Below, piece by piece: positions 31,020-39,139 of a stretch of DNA of 64,000 bases; the first letter of the stretch is position 1; each line of letters starts with the position of its first letter. Below the pieces are notes generated by a model. That model ran no database searches, was not told where the DNA came from, and was given only the letters and a program-made list of their open reading frames with translations. Made by a program: the position numbers and the translations under genes. Origin of the DNA: Selenomonas sp. oral taxon 920. GTDB lineage: Bacteria > Bacillota > Negativicutes > Selenomonadales > Selenomonadaceae. The stretch is from the NCBI RefSeq assembly GCF_001717585.1, contig NZ_CP017042.1, positions 1,201,001 through 1,265,000 of the forward strand. The letters are read 5' to 3'.

Positions 31020-31991
31020 TTATGCACTGAGCCAATCAGCGGCATCCATCGCATGGTAGGAAATGATGATCTTTGCGCCGGCACGCTTCATGCTCGTGAG
31101 AGTTTCCAGGACGATGCGCTGCTCATCAATCCAACCGTTTGCAGCGGCGGCTTTTACCATCGCATATTCGCCGCTGACATTGTAGACGGCGATTGGGCGA
31201 TCTGTCACCTCGTAGACCTGTCGCACGACATCCAGATAGGCGAGCGCAGGCTTCACCATGATGATGTCCGCTCCCTCCTGCACGTCAAGTGCCGCTTCTT
31301 TCAGAGCCTCGCGTACATTAGCGGGATCCATCTGATACTGGCGGCGGTCACCGAAGGATGGCGCACTGTCCGCCGCATCGCGGAATGGACCGTAGTAGCC
31401 CGAGGCATACTTTACCGCATAGCTCATGATGCTCGTATTGACAAAACCCTCCGCATCGAGCCCCGTGCGAATGGCGGCAATGCGGCCGTCCATCATATCA
31501 GACGGCGCAACGATGTCCGCGCCCGCACGCGCCTGACTGACTGCAGTCTGAACGAGGTGTGGCAGTGTCGCGTCGTTGTCCACATAGTGATCGTGCAGCT
31601 CACCGCAATGTCCGTGACTCGTATACTGGCAAAGGCAGACATCACCGACCACAAGCAGCTGCGGAACAGCCTCCTTAATCGCCGCGATTGCACGCTGCAC
31701 AGGGCTCGTCATATCCCACGCACTCGAACCGATCTCGTCCTTGTAAGCAGGAAGACCAAAGACCTCGACCGCAGGAATCCCGCGCGCTGCAATCTCGCGT
31801 GCAAGATCAGCGACCTGATCCACGGAGTAGTGATAGCAGCCGGGCATACTTGGAATCTCTTCCTTGACATGCTCTCCCGGCACGACGAAGATCGGATAGA
31901 CAAAATCACGCGGCGAGAGCTCTGTCTCGCGTACGAGATCGCGCATCCCTGAGGAAATACGTAAACGGCGCGGACGCTGTATCAGATTCAT
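31020..31991 (-). CDS. hemB: Porphobilinogen synthase (delta-aminolevulinic acid dehydratase)
   Basis: HemB condenses two 5-aminolevulinates to porphobilinogen. At 323 residues it is normal. The catalytic-site Zn cysteines are in GDVCLCQYTSHGHCG (about 117-131), marking a zinc-dependent form. The two Schiff-base lysines lie in VKYASGYYGPFRDA (about 190) and in ADIIMVKPALAYLD (about 243). Start ATG 31991 overlaps the cobA/hemD stop as ATGA, with AAAGGAG upstream. Confidence 0.98.
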   Translation of the reverse strand: MNLIQRPRRLRISSGMRDLVRETELSPRDFVYPIFVVPGEHVKEEIPSMPGCYHYSVDQVADLAREIAARGIPAVEVFGLPAYKDEIGSSAWDMTSPVQRAIAAIKEAVPQLLVVGDVCLCQYTSHGHCGELHDHYVDNDATLPHLVQTAVSQARAGADIVAPSDMMDGRIAAIRTGLDAEGFVNTSIMSYAVKYASGYYGPFRDAADSAPSFGDRRQYQMDPANVREALKEAALDVQEGADIIMVKPALAYLDVVRQVYEVTDRPIAVYNVSGEYAMVKAAAANGWIDEQRIVLETLTSMKRAGAKIIISYHAMDAADWLSA

Positions 31992-33505
31992 TGCACATGC
32001 TCCTTTATCGCATTCACCAAGCCATCAATCGTATAATTCTCTGCCACAATGTCAGGTTCGAGCGCATAATTCCGCGCTGTATCTGCTGTAACAGGTCCGA
32101 TGCAGGCAATTTTTGTCTGCTGCAGCGGCGTGATGTTCCCCAACTGCTGTACGAGATTCTTGACCGTGGAGGAACTGGTAAAGGTGACAACGTCAATCTC
32201 GCCGCGCAGCAGTCGCTCAGCGAGTTCCGAACCACCGTCCAGTTCAGGCACTGTCTCATAGGCAGAGGCGACATCGACTGTCGCCCCATGCGCACGCAGG
32301 GACTCGGGCAGCACGTCACGCGCCTCCTGTGCGCGTGCCAGCAGGATACGCGCACGCGGCGGCAAAATGGGAGTCAGTGCATCGACAAGAGCCTCGGCAC
32401 GGAACTCCTCGGGGACAATGTCCGCGTGAATGCCGAACGAACGGAGTCTTTTCGCCGTTGCAGAGCCGATCGCTGCAATCTTCGCATAGCCGAGTGCACG
32501 CGTGTCCTTTCCTGCATGGTGAAGGCGAGCAAAGAAATGTTCCACCCCGTTCACGCTCGTAAAGATCAGCCATTGATAGACATGAATGCCTTCGATGGCG
32601 TGATCCAGTGCTGCATAGCCATCTGCCGGCGGAGCAATGCGGATCACGGGTGTCTCGATGCAGGACGCACCAAGTGCCGCCAGCTGTTCCGTCAGTGCAG
32701 ATGCCTGTGCGCGTGCGCGCGTCACGAGAATACGCTTGCCGTGCAGCGGGCGGATATCCGCACGATCGAACCAGCGCAGCTGCTCGCGCAGCTTTACTAC
32801 CTCACCGACGATGAAGATCGCGGGCGGACGAATGCCGTCGCGCTGTACCATCTCCGCCGCCTCGCCCACGGTCGTGACGTAGGTCTCCTGATTGGCACGC
32901 GTCCCCCAGCGGATGATTGCCGCAGGAGTATCGGCAGGGCGGCCGTTTTCGATCAAATTCTTTGTTATGACAGGGAGATTTGCGACCCCCATCAAGAATA
33001 CCAGCGTATCGACACCCGTCGCGAGATGCTTCCATTGTATATGGGATTCTGCTTTTGTCGGATCTTCGTGTCCCGTGATAACGGCAAAGGAGACTGCGAC
33101 ACCGCGATGTGTCACGGGGATGCCCGCATAGGCGGGAACACTGATCGCCGAGGTCACGCCCGGCAATACCTCAAATGGAATATTGCGTTCGAGAAGCACA
33201 AGTGCTTCCTCTCCACCACGTCCGAAAACGAATGGGTCACCGCCCTTGAGCCGAACGACAATCTTGCCCTCGTCCGCCTTGTCCGCCAACAGGACGTTGA
33301 TATCCTCCTGCCGCATCGTATGCTTGCAGGACTGCTTTCCGACATAGATGCACTCTGCGTTGGAGGGTACATAGGAGAGAATACTCTCGTCCGCGAGGTG
33401 GTCATAGACGACGACATCCGCCTGCTTCAGGCAGTTCATTGCGCCAACCGTCAAAAGGCGCGGATCGCCCGGACCCGCGCCGACAAGAAATACTTTTCCG
33501 CTCAT
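31988..33505 (-). CDS. cobA-hemD: Bifunctional uroporphyrinogen-III C-methyltransferase / uroporphyrinogen-III synthase
   Basis: This is a 505-residue two-domain fusion. Residues 1-245 are a SAM-dependent uroporphyrinogen III methyltransferase: FLVGAGPGDPRLLTVGA, VVRLKGGDPFVFGRGGEE, PGVTSAISVPAYAGIPVTHR. It makes precorrin-2. Residues 255-505 are uroporphyrinogen III synthase (HemD): GKRILVTRARAQASALTEQLAALGA, WLIFTSVNGVEHFF, ATAKRLRSFGI and VVTFTSSSTVKNL. Fusion of these steps is seen in several Firmicutes. It commits tetrapyrrole flux to siroheme and cobalamin. Both ends are ATGA overlaps with hemC and hemB. Confidence 0.96.
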   Translation of the reverse strand: MSGKVFLVGAGPGDPRLLTVGAMNCLKQADVVVYDHLADESILSYVPSNAECIYVGKQSCKHTMRQEDINVLLADKADEGKIVVRLKGGDPFVFGRGGEEALVLLERNIPFEVLPGVTSAISVPAYAGIPVTHRGVAVSFAVITGHEDPTKAESHIQWKHLATGVDTLVFLMGVANLPVITKNLIENGRPADTPAAIIRWGTRANQETYVTTVGEAAEMVQRDGIRPPAIFIVGEVVKLREQLRWFDRADIRPLHGKRILVTRARAQASALTEQLAALGASCIETPVIRIAPPADGYAALDHAIEGIHVYQWLIFTSVNGVEHFFARLHHAGKDTRALGYAKIAAIGSATAKRLRSFGIHADIVPEEFRAEALVDALTPILPPRARILLARAQEARDVLPESLRAHGATVDVASAYETVPELDGGSELAERLLRGEIDVVTFTSSSTVKNLVQQLGNITPLQQTKIACIGPVTADTARNYALEPDIVAENYTIDGLVNAIKEHVQ

Positions 33506-34437
33506 ACTGCAATTCCTATCTCTTTCAAAATATCCCGACCGCCTGCATCCAGCAGCTCCTCTGCCAGAGCAATTCCGATCTTCTCCGCCGCATCCACAGC
33601 CCCCATGGAACGCGACCGACAGACACGCATCCCGTCGACGGAGGCGATCATCGCCTCGACATGGAGCACATTCCCCTCGCCGACCTCAGCATAGACACCG
33701 ACGGGGATCTGACAGCCCCCCTCGACGCGCCGCAGAAATGCACGCTCCGCCGCTGCTGCTGCCGTCATCTGCGGATCACGCAGGAAGTCGATCAACTCCA
33801 GAATCCGCATATCGTCCGCACGACACTCAATCGCGAGTGCCCCCTGTCCGACGGCGGGAAGAATCATGGCTCGCGGGAGAATCGTACGAATACGATTACC
33901 AAGCCCAAGGCGTTTCAGCCCGGCTGCCGCAAGGACGATTGCATCGAACTCCCCTGCATCGAGCTTCGCAAGGCGTGTATTGACATTGCCGCGCAGGTCA
34001 AGGATCGTAAGATCGGGGCGCACGGCAAGCAGCTGGGCGCGCCGCCGAAGACTCGATGTGCCGACCCTCGCGCCTTGTGGGAGCTCCTCCATCGACCGAT
34101 AGCGAGCGCTGACAAATGCATCGCCTGCATCCAAGCGCTCTGTAATTGCCCCAATGACGAGCCCTGCAGGGACTTCCGTCGGCATATCCTTCAGGCTGTG
34201 TACGGCAAGATCGATCTCCCCCCCCAGCATCGCCTGCTCAAGCTCCTTTGTAAAGAGCCCCTTGCCCCCGATCTTTGCGAGCGGGGCATCGAGGATGCGG
34301 TCGCCCTTTGTCGTCATTTTCCTGAGCTCCACACGCACAGCGGGATGATGTTTTTCAATCTCTGCAGCAACGTATTCCGCCTGCCACAGAGCCAGCTTAC
34401 TTGCCCGCGTACCGATAGTGATTGTGTCGCTGTTCAC
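33502..34437 (-). CDS. hemC: Hydroxymethylbilane synthase (porphobilinogen deaminase)
   Basis: HemC polymerises four porphobilinogens to hydroxymethylbilane. It begins TITIGTRASKLALWQAEYVA. It has LFTKELEQAMLGGEIDLAVHSLKDMP and the dipyrromethane-cofactor Cys in RVEGGCQIPVGVYAEV (about 241). The protein has 311 residues. The start is GTG at 34437, within the hemA coding end (41-bp overlap). The stop overlaps the next ATG. Confidence 0.97.
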   Translation of the reverse strand: MNSDTITIGTRASKLALWQAEYVAAEIEKHHPAVRVELRKMTTKGDRILDAPLAKIGGKGLFTKELEQAMLGGEIDLAVHSLKDMPTEVPAGLVIGAITERLDAGDAFVSARYRSMEELPQGARVGTSSLRRRAQLLAVRPDLTILDLRGNVNTRLAKLDAGEFDAIVLAAAGLKRLGLGNRIRTILPRAMILPAVGQGALAIECRADDMRILELIDFLRDPQMTAAAAAERAFLRRVEGGCQIPVGVYAEVGEGNVLHVEAMIASVDGMRVCRSRSMGAVDAAEKIGIALAEELLDAGGRDILKEIGIAV

Positions 34438-35716
34438 TTGTCCCTGTCTCTCCTATCGCATCCAACTTAAAGAGGGCACGCATCGCCTCAATGTAGAATG
34501 CCTCGTCCTTTGTACCCGCCGAGGCGCGGATCTTCATCATGGGCGTTCGCAAAATCTTTCGTACGATCATGCGGCTCATATGCTCCACCTGCCGCCGTTC
34601 CTCCTCCGAGAGATCCGGAAGCTTTGCGCTCACGCGCTTGAGCTCACGCTCGCGGATCCGCTCACAGCGTCCCGAGAGAAGAGCCATGAGCGGCTGAAAG
34701 GACAGATATTTGAAACGTTCGAGAAGGGATGCCACCTCCTCGTTCACGATCTTCTCCGCCTTGACCGCCTCTGCCTGACGCTCACTGAGATGCTCGTCCA
34801 CAACAGCCTCGAGGGCATCGATGTTATAGAGTTCAATCCCCTTGATGGCCGCGACATCGGGATCGACATCACGCGGAACAGCAATGTCGATGAGGAAGAG
34901 CTTGCGCCCCTGCCGCCGCGCCATGACACGGCGCGCCTCCCATGCCTTGATGACATAGTGCGGTGCTCCTGTCGAGGTAACGACCACATCGACACAGGTC
35001 ATATAGTCCAGTGCGCGGTCAAAGGGAATTGCCTCGCCTCCGATGCGTTCGGCAAGACGTTCAGCACGCTCAATATGGCGATTGGCGACAAAGATTGTTT
35101 CAATCCCATGGGAACGCAGGTGCTCTGCCGTCAGCTCCGCCATCTTGCCCGCGCCAAAGATCAGACCGCTGCATCCGCCCAGTCCGCCGAGCGAGGCTGC
35201 CGCAAGCTCCACCGCAGCGTAGCTCACAGATACCGAGCGATACGCGATGCGCGTCTCCGTCCGTACACGCTTGCCCGTCGCAATCGCACGGTGAAAGAGC
35301 AAGTTGAGCACTGTACTCGTCGCTCCTGCCTCGCGTGCAATCGCATAGGCTTCCTTCACCTGCGAGAGTATCTGCCCCTCACCGAGCACCAGGGAATCAA
35401 GACTGGAGGCAACGCGGAAGAGGTGACGAATCGCCTCATCATCGACGTAGGTATAAAGATATTCGTCAAGGTCGTCTCCGCCCTGCGCAAGATCGTTCAA
35501 AAACTGCCGCAGTGCCTGTGCGCCGCATTCGTGATCATCCACGGATGCATAGAGCTCTGTGCGGTTGCAGGTGGACAGAACCACCAGACCGCTCAGACCA
35601 TCATATTCTCCAAGACTCATCAGTCCTGAACGCAGTTCCTCGCGGGAAAATGATACCCGCTCACGCACATCAATCGGAGCCGTCCGATGATTTAGCCCCA
35701 ATGTCAAGAGCTGCAT
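34397..35716 (-). CDS. hemA: Glutamyl-tRNA reductase
   Basis: HemA reduces glutamyl-tRNA to glutamate-1-semialdehyde with NADPH, the first committed step of C5 tetrapyrrole synthesis. GLNHRTAPIDVRERVSF is at the N-terminus. The catalytic Cys is in VVLSTCNRTELYA (about 50). The NADPH-binding GLIFGAGKMAELTAEHL is near residue 180 and the C-terminal dimerisation helices follow. From ATG 35716 it has 439 residues; four extra codons to 35728 are possible. The start lies within the sirC coding end (47-bp overlap). Confidence 0.97.
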   Translation of the reverse strand: MQLLTLGLNHRTAPIDVRERVSFSREELRSGLMSLGEYDGLSGLVVLSTCNRTELYASVDDHECGAQALRQFLNDLAQGGDDLDEYLYTYVDDEAIRHLFRVASSLDSLVLGEGQILSQVKEAYAIAREAGATSTVLNLLFHRAIATGKRVRTETRIAYRSVSVSYAAVELAAASLGGLGGCSGLIFGAGKMAELTAEHLRSHGIETIFVANRHIERAERLAERIGGEAIPFDRALDYMTCVDVVVTSTGAPHYVIKAWEARRVMARRQGRKLFLIDIAVPRDVDPDVAAIKGIELYNIDALEAVVDEHLSERQAEAVKAEKIVNEEVASLLERFKYLSFQPLMALLSGRCERIRERELKRVSAKLPDLSEEERRQVEHMSRMIVRKILRTPMMKIRASAGTKDEAFYIEAMRALFKLDAIGETGTSEQRHNHYRYAGK

Positions 35717-36332
35717 TGCGTAACTCAACCTCCGCTTTCTCTAACTCTCCATCGTGAACCATGTTCAAAATATAAGGGCGCAGTGCCATGCGCCAAAACG
35801 CCGTTCGCTCTCTGCTCGTTGACAGCATCGCCCGCATCTCGCGGCGCAGATGTGCAACGCGTTCGAGCCATTGACCAAAAGCCTCCGGATAGAGTTGCTC
35901 AAGCTCCATCCGTATCGCGCGCGAAAGCGCGGGGCTTTCCCCACCCGTTGAGACAGTCAGCAGGAAATCACCGCGCCGAACGCTCGATGGAATCTGAAAG
36001 GAGGACGCAGACGGATCGTCGATGACGTTGACAAGAATGTCACGCTCCTCTGCTTCCGCTGCAACCTCGGCATTGACCGCAGGGCAGTCCGTCGCAGCAT
36101 AGACCAAAAACGCTCCTGCGAGCATACCGTGTGCATAGCGCACCGAATGCCAATCAATACGACCACTGTCCGCAAGCGCGCGAAGCTGCGTCGTCACCGC
36201 AGGCGCAATCACTCGCACCAGTGACCTTTCCCCCGCTGCAAGAATCCCGACAACCTTGCGCTCTGCCACAATGCCGCCGCCGACGACAACGATCAGACGT
36301 CCCGTGAGATCAACATTGAGCGGATACAGCAC
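35670..36332 (-). CDS. Precorrin-2 dehydrogenase / sirohydrochlorin ferrochelatase (SirC/Met8p, CysG N-terminal type)
   Basis: The protein starts YPLNVDLTGRLIVVVGGGIVAERKVVGIL, the NAD-binding fold of the CysG/Met8p family. It continues with DCPAVNAEVAAEAEERDILVNVIDDP and FQIPSSVRRGDFLLTVSTGGESPALSRAIR, all diagnostic. It oxidises precorrin-2 to sirohydrochlorin and, in Met8p-type members, may insert iron. I favour a GTG start at 36332 (220 residues) because GGGGG lies 6 bp upstream; an ATG 24 bp earlier at 36356 is the alternative. It is the first gene of the tetrapyrrole operon. Confidence 0.9.
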   Translation of the reverse strand: MLYPLNVDLTGRLIVVVGGGIVAERKVVGILAAGERSLVRVIAPAVTTQLRALADSGRIDWHSVRYAHGMLAGAFLVYAATDCPAVNAEVAAEAEERDILVNVIDDPSASSFQIPSSVRRGDFLLTVSTGGESPALSRAIRMELEQLYPEAFGQWLERVAHLRREMRAMLSTSRERTAFWRMALRPYILNMVHDGELEKAEVELRNAALDIGAKSSDGSD

Positions 36333-36375
36333 GCAGATCCCCCTAACCAAAAACATGAATCCTATTCACGTTCGT

Positions 36376-36381
36376 ATTATA
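36376..36381 (-). promoter_or_regulatory. -10 box of the probable tetrapyrrole operon promoter
   Basis: The minus strand reads GCGG-TATAAT-ACG about 44 bp upstream of the sirC GTG. No good -35 hexamer is seen at 16-18 bp, so the promoter may need an activator or be weak. Confidence 0.5.
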
Positions 36382-36430
36382 CCGCAAATAGGCAGAAAAT
36401 AAAAGAGGAGAAGCAGCAATCCCCTCTCTT

Positions 36431-36449
36431 TATAGTGATTATCAATGAG
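36431..36449. promoter_or_regulatory. Possible Fur-box-like sequence upstream of the tetrapyrrole operon
   Basis: TATAGTGATTATCAATGAG matches the classical 19-base Fur consensus at 12 of 19 positions, including the central GAT-ATCA core. It lies about 50 bp upstream of the sirC -10 box. This is a by-eye match to a site known for iron-responsive repressors, not a demonstrated site. Confidence 0.25.
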
Positions 36450-36467
36450 TATATTAGTCAGGTACAA

Positions 36468-36633
36468 CTAGGCAGCCGCTGATAAAATAGCCCCTCAGAT
36501 TGGCCCAGATTTTTCGTCCGAACGAGGAAGAAAACCGGGCGCATAGCCAACGCTGTGTAGAGGATTTTTCGTCGAAGTGCGGACAAAAAGATGCGTCAAG
36601 ATGGCGGTACTGAATTTATCAGTGCTTCCCTAG
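36468..36633. repeat. Small repeat-like element with imperfect terminal inverted repeats, overlapping the surE stop codon
   Basis: The ends are related inverted repeats of about 20 bases: left 36468-36487 (CTAGGCAGCCGCTGATAAAA) and right 36614-36633 (CTAGGGAAGCACTGATAAAT on the minus strand). The interior holds two copies of GATTTTTCGTC (36508-36518 and 36563-36573), the first of which is also partly inverted by GTGCGGACAAAAAGAT. The 166-bp unit has no ORF of its own. It looks like a miniature mobile or REP-like element. The right end encodes the last codons and stop of surE (LGKH-stop). Confidence 0.55.
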
Positions 36634-37377
36634 TCTGCCGAATTCCTCCAGCAGTGGATAATCCGTCATATCTACGCCGACCGGCGTCACAGAGATCAGA
36701 CCGTGCTCTACGGCATAGATATCCGTGCCTGCGCCCTTGTCCGTATCGGACACCTCGCCCGCGACCTTGTAGTGCACGCGCCCGTTCTCCTCGATGCGCT
36801 CGAACGCATTGATGTAGTCGCGCCCGCCCTGTCGGCAGAAGACAAACTGCGGGGCATCTCCTGCAAGAGCTTTTGGAAAGTTAATGTTGAGCAGAAACGG
36901 CTGAGCCATTGTCGCCAATACATTATCCATAAATGGCTCGAAATACGCCGCTGCCGCTGCGTACGAGATTTCACTGCCTTCGATCAGAGAGAGCGCAAAC
37001 GACGGAATCCCGTGAAAGAACCCCTCAAAAGCTGCACCGACCGTCCCCGAGTAAATCACATCCGTCCCGAGATTCGAGCCGTGATTGATCCCTGAAAGAA
37101 CAACATCCGGCCGCTCCTCGGCGATCGCATCGAGGTAAAGCTTGCCGCAGTCCGTCGGTGTCCCATCAATTGCCCATGCCCGAATCTCATATTCTGCATC
37201 AAAATTTTCATCGGCACGCACCTCAATCGCGCGACCAATCGTCAGCGCGTGCGATGTACCGCTCTGCTGGTGCATGGGAGCTGCGACAGTGACGGCATGA
37301 CGCTGTGCCAGATGACGTGCGAGCGTTCGGATTCCCTCTGCCGCAATGCCGTCATCATTCAGAATCAGGATATTCAA
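36619..37377 (-). CDS. surE: 5'/3'-nucleotidase SurE
   Basis: SurE is a survival-protein phosphatase that removes phosphate from nucleoside monophosphates. The N-terminus NILILNDDGIAAEGIRTLARHL contains the metal-binding DD. VAAPMHQQSGTSHALT, GTPTDCGKLYL and the LSGINHGSNLGTDVIYSGTVGAA block complete the signature. I place the start at TTG 37377 (252 residues, normal) because GGAGGG lies 6 bp upstream. An ATG at 37398 is possible but sits just after a terminator and lacks an SD. The stop codon lies inside the repeat element at 36468-36633. Confidence 0.93.
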   Translation of the reverse strand: MNILILNDDGIAAEGIRTLARHLAQRHAVTVAAPMHQQSGTSHALTIGRAIEVRADENFDAEYEIRAWAIDGTPTDCGKLYLDAIAEERPDVVLSGINHGSNLGTDVIYSGTVGAAFEGFFHGIPSFALSLIEGSEISYAAAAAYFEPFMDNVLATMAQPFLLNINFPKALAGDAPQFVFCRQGGRDYINAFERIEENGRVHYKVAGEVSDTDKGAGTDIYAVEHGLISVTPVGVDMTDYPLLEEFGRLGKH

Positions 37378-37402
37378 AATGCGCCCTCCTATTCTCATAT
37401 AC

Positions 37403-37429
37403 AAAAAACAGGTTGGGCATACCAACCTG
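37403..37429 (-). terminator. Intrinsic terminator after tRNA-Lys
   Basis: The minus strand reads CAGGTTGG, TATGC, CCAACCTG, then TTTTTTG. It lies 34 bp downstream of the tRNA and 26 bp upstream of the surE start, separating the two. Confidence 0.9.
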
Positions 37430-37462
37430 CTTTCCAGAACCGTCATGCGGATAAAATGCACA

Positions 37463-37538
<76 letters not shown>

Positions 37539-37563
37539 ATATACGCTCCCCGAGCGCATAGCT

Positions 37564-37593
37564 ATTATAGTGGAAATACAGAGGGAATGTCAA
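37564..37593 (-). promoter_or_regulatory. Strong promoter for tRNA-Lys
   Basis: The minus strand reads TTGACA, 18 bp, TATAAT. The -10 is 37564-37569, about 25 bp upstream of the tRNA 5' end. Both hexamers match consensus exactly. Confidence 0.9.
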
Positions 37594-37635
37594 GGGGCAA
37601 TGTTCCTTCGCACAGAAAAAGCCCCCCCATATCAT

Positions 37636-37674
37636 AGAAAAAGGCCTTTACAGACCTGCTGCAAAGACCTTTTG
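37636..37674 (-). terminator. Intrinsic terminator after mdh
   Basis: The minus strand has AAAGGTCTTTGCAG, a 5-base loop and CTGTAAAGGCCTTT (stem with G-U pairs) followed by TTCT. It lies about 20 bp after the mdh stop. Confidence 0.8.
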
Positions 37675-37694
37675 AGTTTTGCTAAGGAAATAGA

Positions 37695-38645
37695 TTACTT
37701 CAGCGCATCGCCAAGCTGTGCGTTGACTTCACGAGCTGCCTGAACGCTCTCATCAAACTTTGCCTTCTCCTCGCCCTCGAGCTTCACATCGACAACCTTC
37801 TCAAAGCCGCCCTTGCCGAGCACGATAGGAACACCGACGCAGAGTTCCTTCTCGCCGTACTCGCCCTCAAGATAGACGCAGCACGGAATAACCTTCTTTG
37901 CATCGAGGGCAATCGCCTCAACGAGCGTTGCCGCGGATGCGCCTGGTGCATACCATGCGGACGTGCCAAGCAGACCCGTCAGCGTCGCGCCGCCGACCTT
38001 CGTCTTCTGAACGACATCTGCGAGCACTTCCTTCGAGAGGAGCTGCGTGACAGGAATACCGCGAAGCGTTGCAATGCTGACGAGAGGAACCATCGTCTTG
38101 TCATTGTGTCCGCCGATAACCATTCCATCCACATCAGACGGCGTTGCAGGATGTCCTGCTGCATTGAGTGCCTCGGAGAGATAATAACGGAAACGGCTGC
38201 TGTCGAGCATGCCGCCCATGCCGATGACGCGATTGCGCGGCAGTCCTGTGGACTTCAGTGCCAGATAGGTCATTGCATCCATCGGATTGGAGATAATGAT
38301 GAAGATTGCGTTCGGGGAGTGCTTGAGCGCCTGCTCCACCACGCTCTTGACAATCTTAGCGTTGACGCCGACGAGCTCCTCGCGCGTCATGCCCGGCTTG
38401 CGCGGCAGACCGGAGGTAACGACCACGACATCGGAGTTTGCCGTAGCAGCATAGTCGTTCGTAACCCCCTTGACCGTCGTGTCAAAGTTGAGCGCGTGCG
38501 AACACTGCATCATGTCCATCGCCTTACCCTCGGAGACACCCTCTTTGATGTCAATGAGGACAACTTCCTGCGCGAACTTCTTGAGCGCGACGACATTTGC
38601 TACGGTTGCGCCTACGTTACCTGCACCAACAACAGTTACCTTCAT
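37695..38645 (-). CDS. mdh: Malate dehydrogenase (LDH-like fold)
   Basis: Malate dehydrogenase interconverts malate and oxaloacetate with NAD. The nucleotide-binding start is VTVVGAGNVGATVANVVALKK. The substrate loop GLPRKPGMTREELV (about 81-94) has the Arg that favours a dicarboxylate over lactate. The catalytic region IGGHNDKTMVPLVS resembles the family GGHGDTMVPL with an Asn-Asp-Lys variation. From ATG 38645 it has 316 residues; AAGGAGG lies 8 bp upstream. It is monocistronic, with its own promoter and terminator. Confidence 0.95.
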   Translation of the reverse strand: MKVTVVGAGNVGATVANVVALKKFAQEVVLIDIKEGVSEGKAMDMMQCSHALNFDTTVKGVTNDYAATANSDVVVVTSGLPRKPGMTREELVGVNAKIVKSVVEQALKHSPNAIFIIISNPMDAMTYLALKSTGLPRNRVIGMGGMLDSSRFRYYLSEALNAAGHPATPSDVDGMVIGGHNDKTMVPLVSIATLRGIPVTQLLSKEVLADVVQKTKVGGATLTGLLGTSAWYAPGASAATLVEAIALDAKKVIPCCVYLEGEYGEKELCVGVPIVLGKGGFEKVVDVKLEGEEKAKFDESVQAAREVNAQLGDALK

Positions 38646-38742
38646 AAGTACTTCCTCCTTAAAAACTCTCCTGTCACCCATCCCTAGCAATAAGTGACAT
38701 CATTTGGAACAGGGTATACCAATAGTTCTTAACTATGGAATC

Positions 38743-38771
38743 ATTATAGCATTCTCATTCAGAAAAATCAA
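38743..38771 (-). promoter_or_regulatory. Sigma-A type promoter for mdh
   Basis: The minus strand reads TTGATT, 17 bp ending TGC, TATAAT. The -10 box is 38743-38748. It leaves a leader of about 90 nt before the mdh ATG. The leader contains a small hairpin (CCATAGTT...ACTATTGG) but no riboswitch I recognise. Confidence 0.82.
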
Positions 38772-38860
38772 TTAGATTTTGGAGAATTGTTCAAACCTTC
38801 GTGGAAAAATATATTCTTTTTATCTGATAAAGATTTTGTACAGAATTTTTCCTAGACACG

Positions 38861-38895
38861 AAAAAACTCAGCCGATTTCTTTTATCGACTGAGTT
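38861..38895 (-). terminator. Intrinsic terminator after the tRNA-Tyr/tRNA-Met pair
   Basis: The minus strand has AACTCAG-TCGAT, a short loop, ATCGG-CTGAGTT and then TTTTT. It lies 12 bp after the tRNA-Met 3' end. Confidence 0.88.
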
Positions 38896-38906
38896 CGATT
38901 ATCATA

Positions 38907-38983
38907 TGGTGGCGGCACAGAGATTTGAACTCCGGACACTGCGGGTATGAACCGCATGCTCTAGCCAACTGAGCTATGCCGCC
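38907..38983 (-). tRNA. tRNA-Met (anticodon CAT), elongator-like
   Basis: A 77-nt cloverleaf: acceptor GGCGGCA/TGCCGCC, D-arm GCTC...GAGC, anticodon arm TGCGG-TTCATAC-CCGCA, T-arm CGGAG-TTCAAAT-CTCTG, encoded CCA. A normal first base pair and no GGG/CCC anticodon stem argue against an initiator. A tRNA-Ile2 with modified C34 cannot be excluded by eye. Confidence 0.95.
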
Positions 38984-38985
38984 GG

Positions 38986-39071
38986 TGGTGGGCAGGGATG
39001 GATTCGAACCATCGTAATCCGAAGATGACAGATTTACAGTCTGTTGCCTTTAACCACTCGGCCACCTACCC
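38986..39071 (-). tRNA. tRNA-Tyr (anticodon GTA)
   Basis: An 86-nt class II tRNA with a long variable arm (CATCTTCGGATTACG). The acceptor stem is GGGTAGG/CCTGCCC, the anticodon arm ACAGA-CTGTAAA-TCTGT, and the CCA end is encoded. Only 2 bp separate it from tRNA-Met, so the two are one transcript. Confidence 0.97.
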
Positions 39072-39084
39072 ATGGACCGTGACA

Positions 39085-39114
39085 AGTATATGCGATAACG
39101 CGCGCTCTTGTCAA
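39085..39114 (-). promoter_or_regulatory. Promoter for the tRNA-Tyr/tRNA-Met transcript
   Basis: The minus strand reads TTGACA, 18 bp, TATACT. The -10 box is 39085-39090, 14 bp upstream of the tRNA-Tyr 5' end. It begins within 30 bp of the lysS stop codon. Confidence 0.88.
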
Positions 39115-39139
39115 GGCGTTTCTCAAATTCTTTGTCCCC

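Noticed and set aside
31991-33694. Long plus-strand frame (567 codons) opposite cobA-hemD and hemC
   Set aside because: It is the antisense of strongly recognised genes with all motifs. It has no family match and arises from GC-rich codon bias.
34418-35629. Plus-strand frame of 403 codons opposite hemA
   Set aside because: A shadow of glutamyl-tRNA reductase with no motif or ribosome site.
38646-38742. Possible riboswitch in the mdh leader
   Set aside because: Only one small hairpin is seen, with no conserved aptamer core that I recognise.
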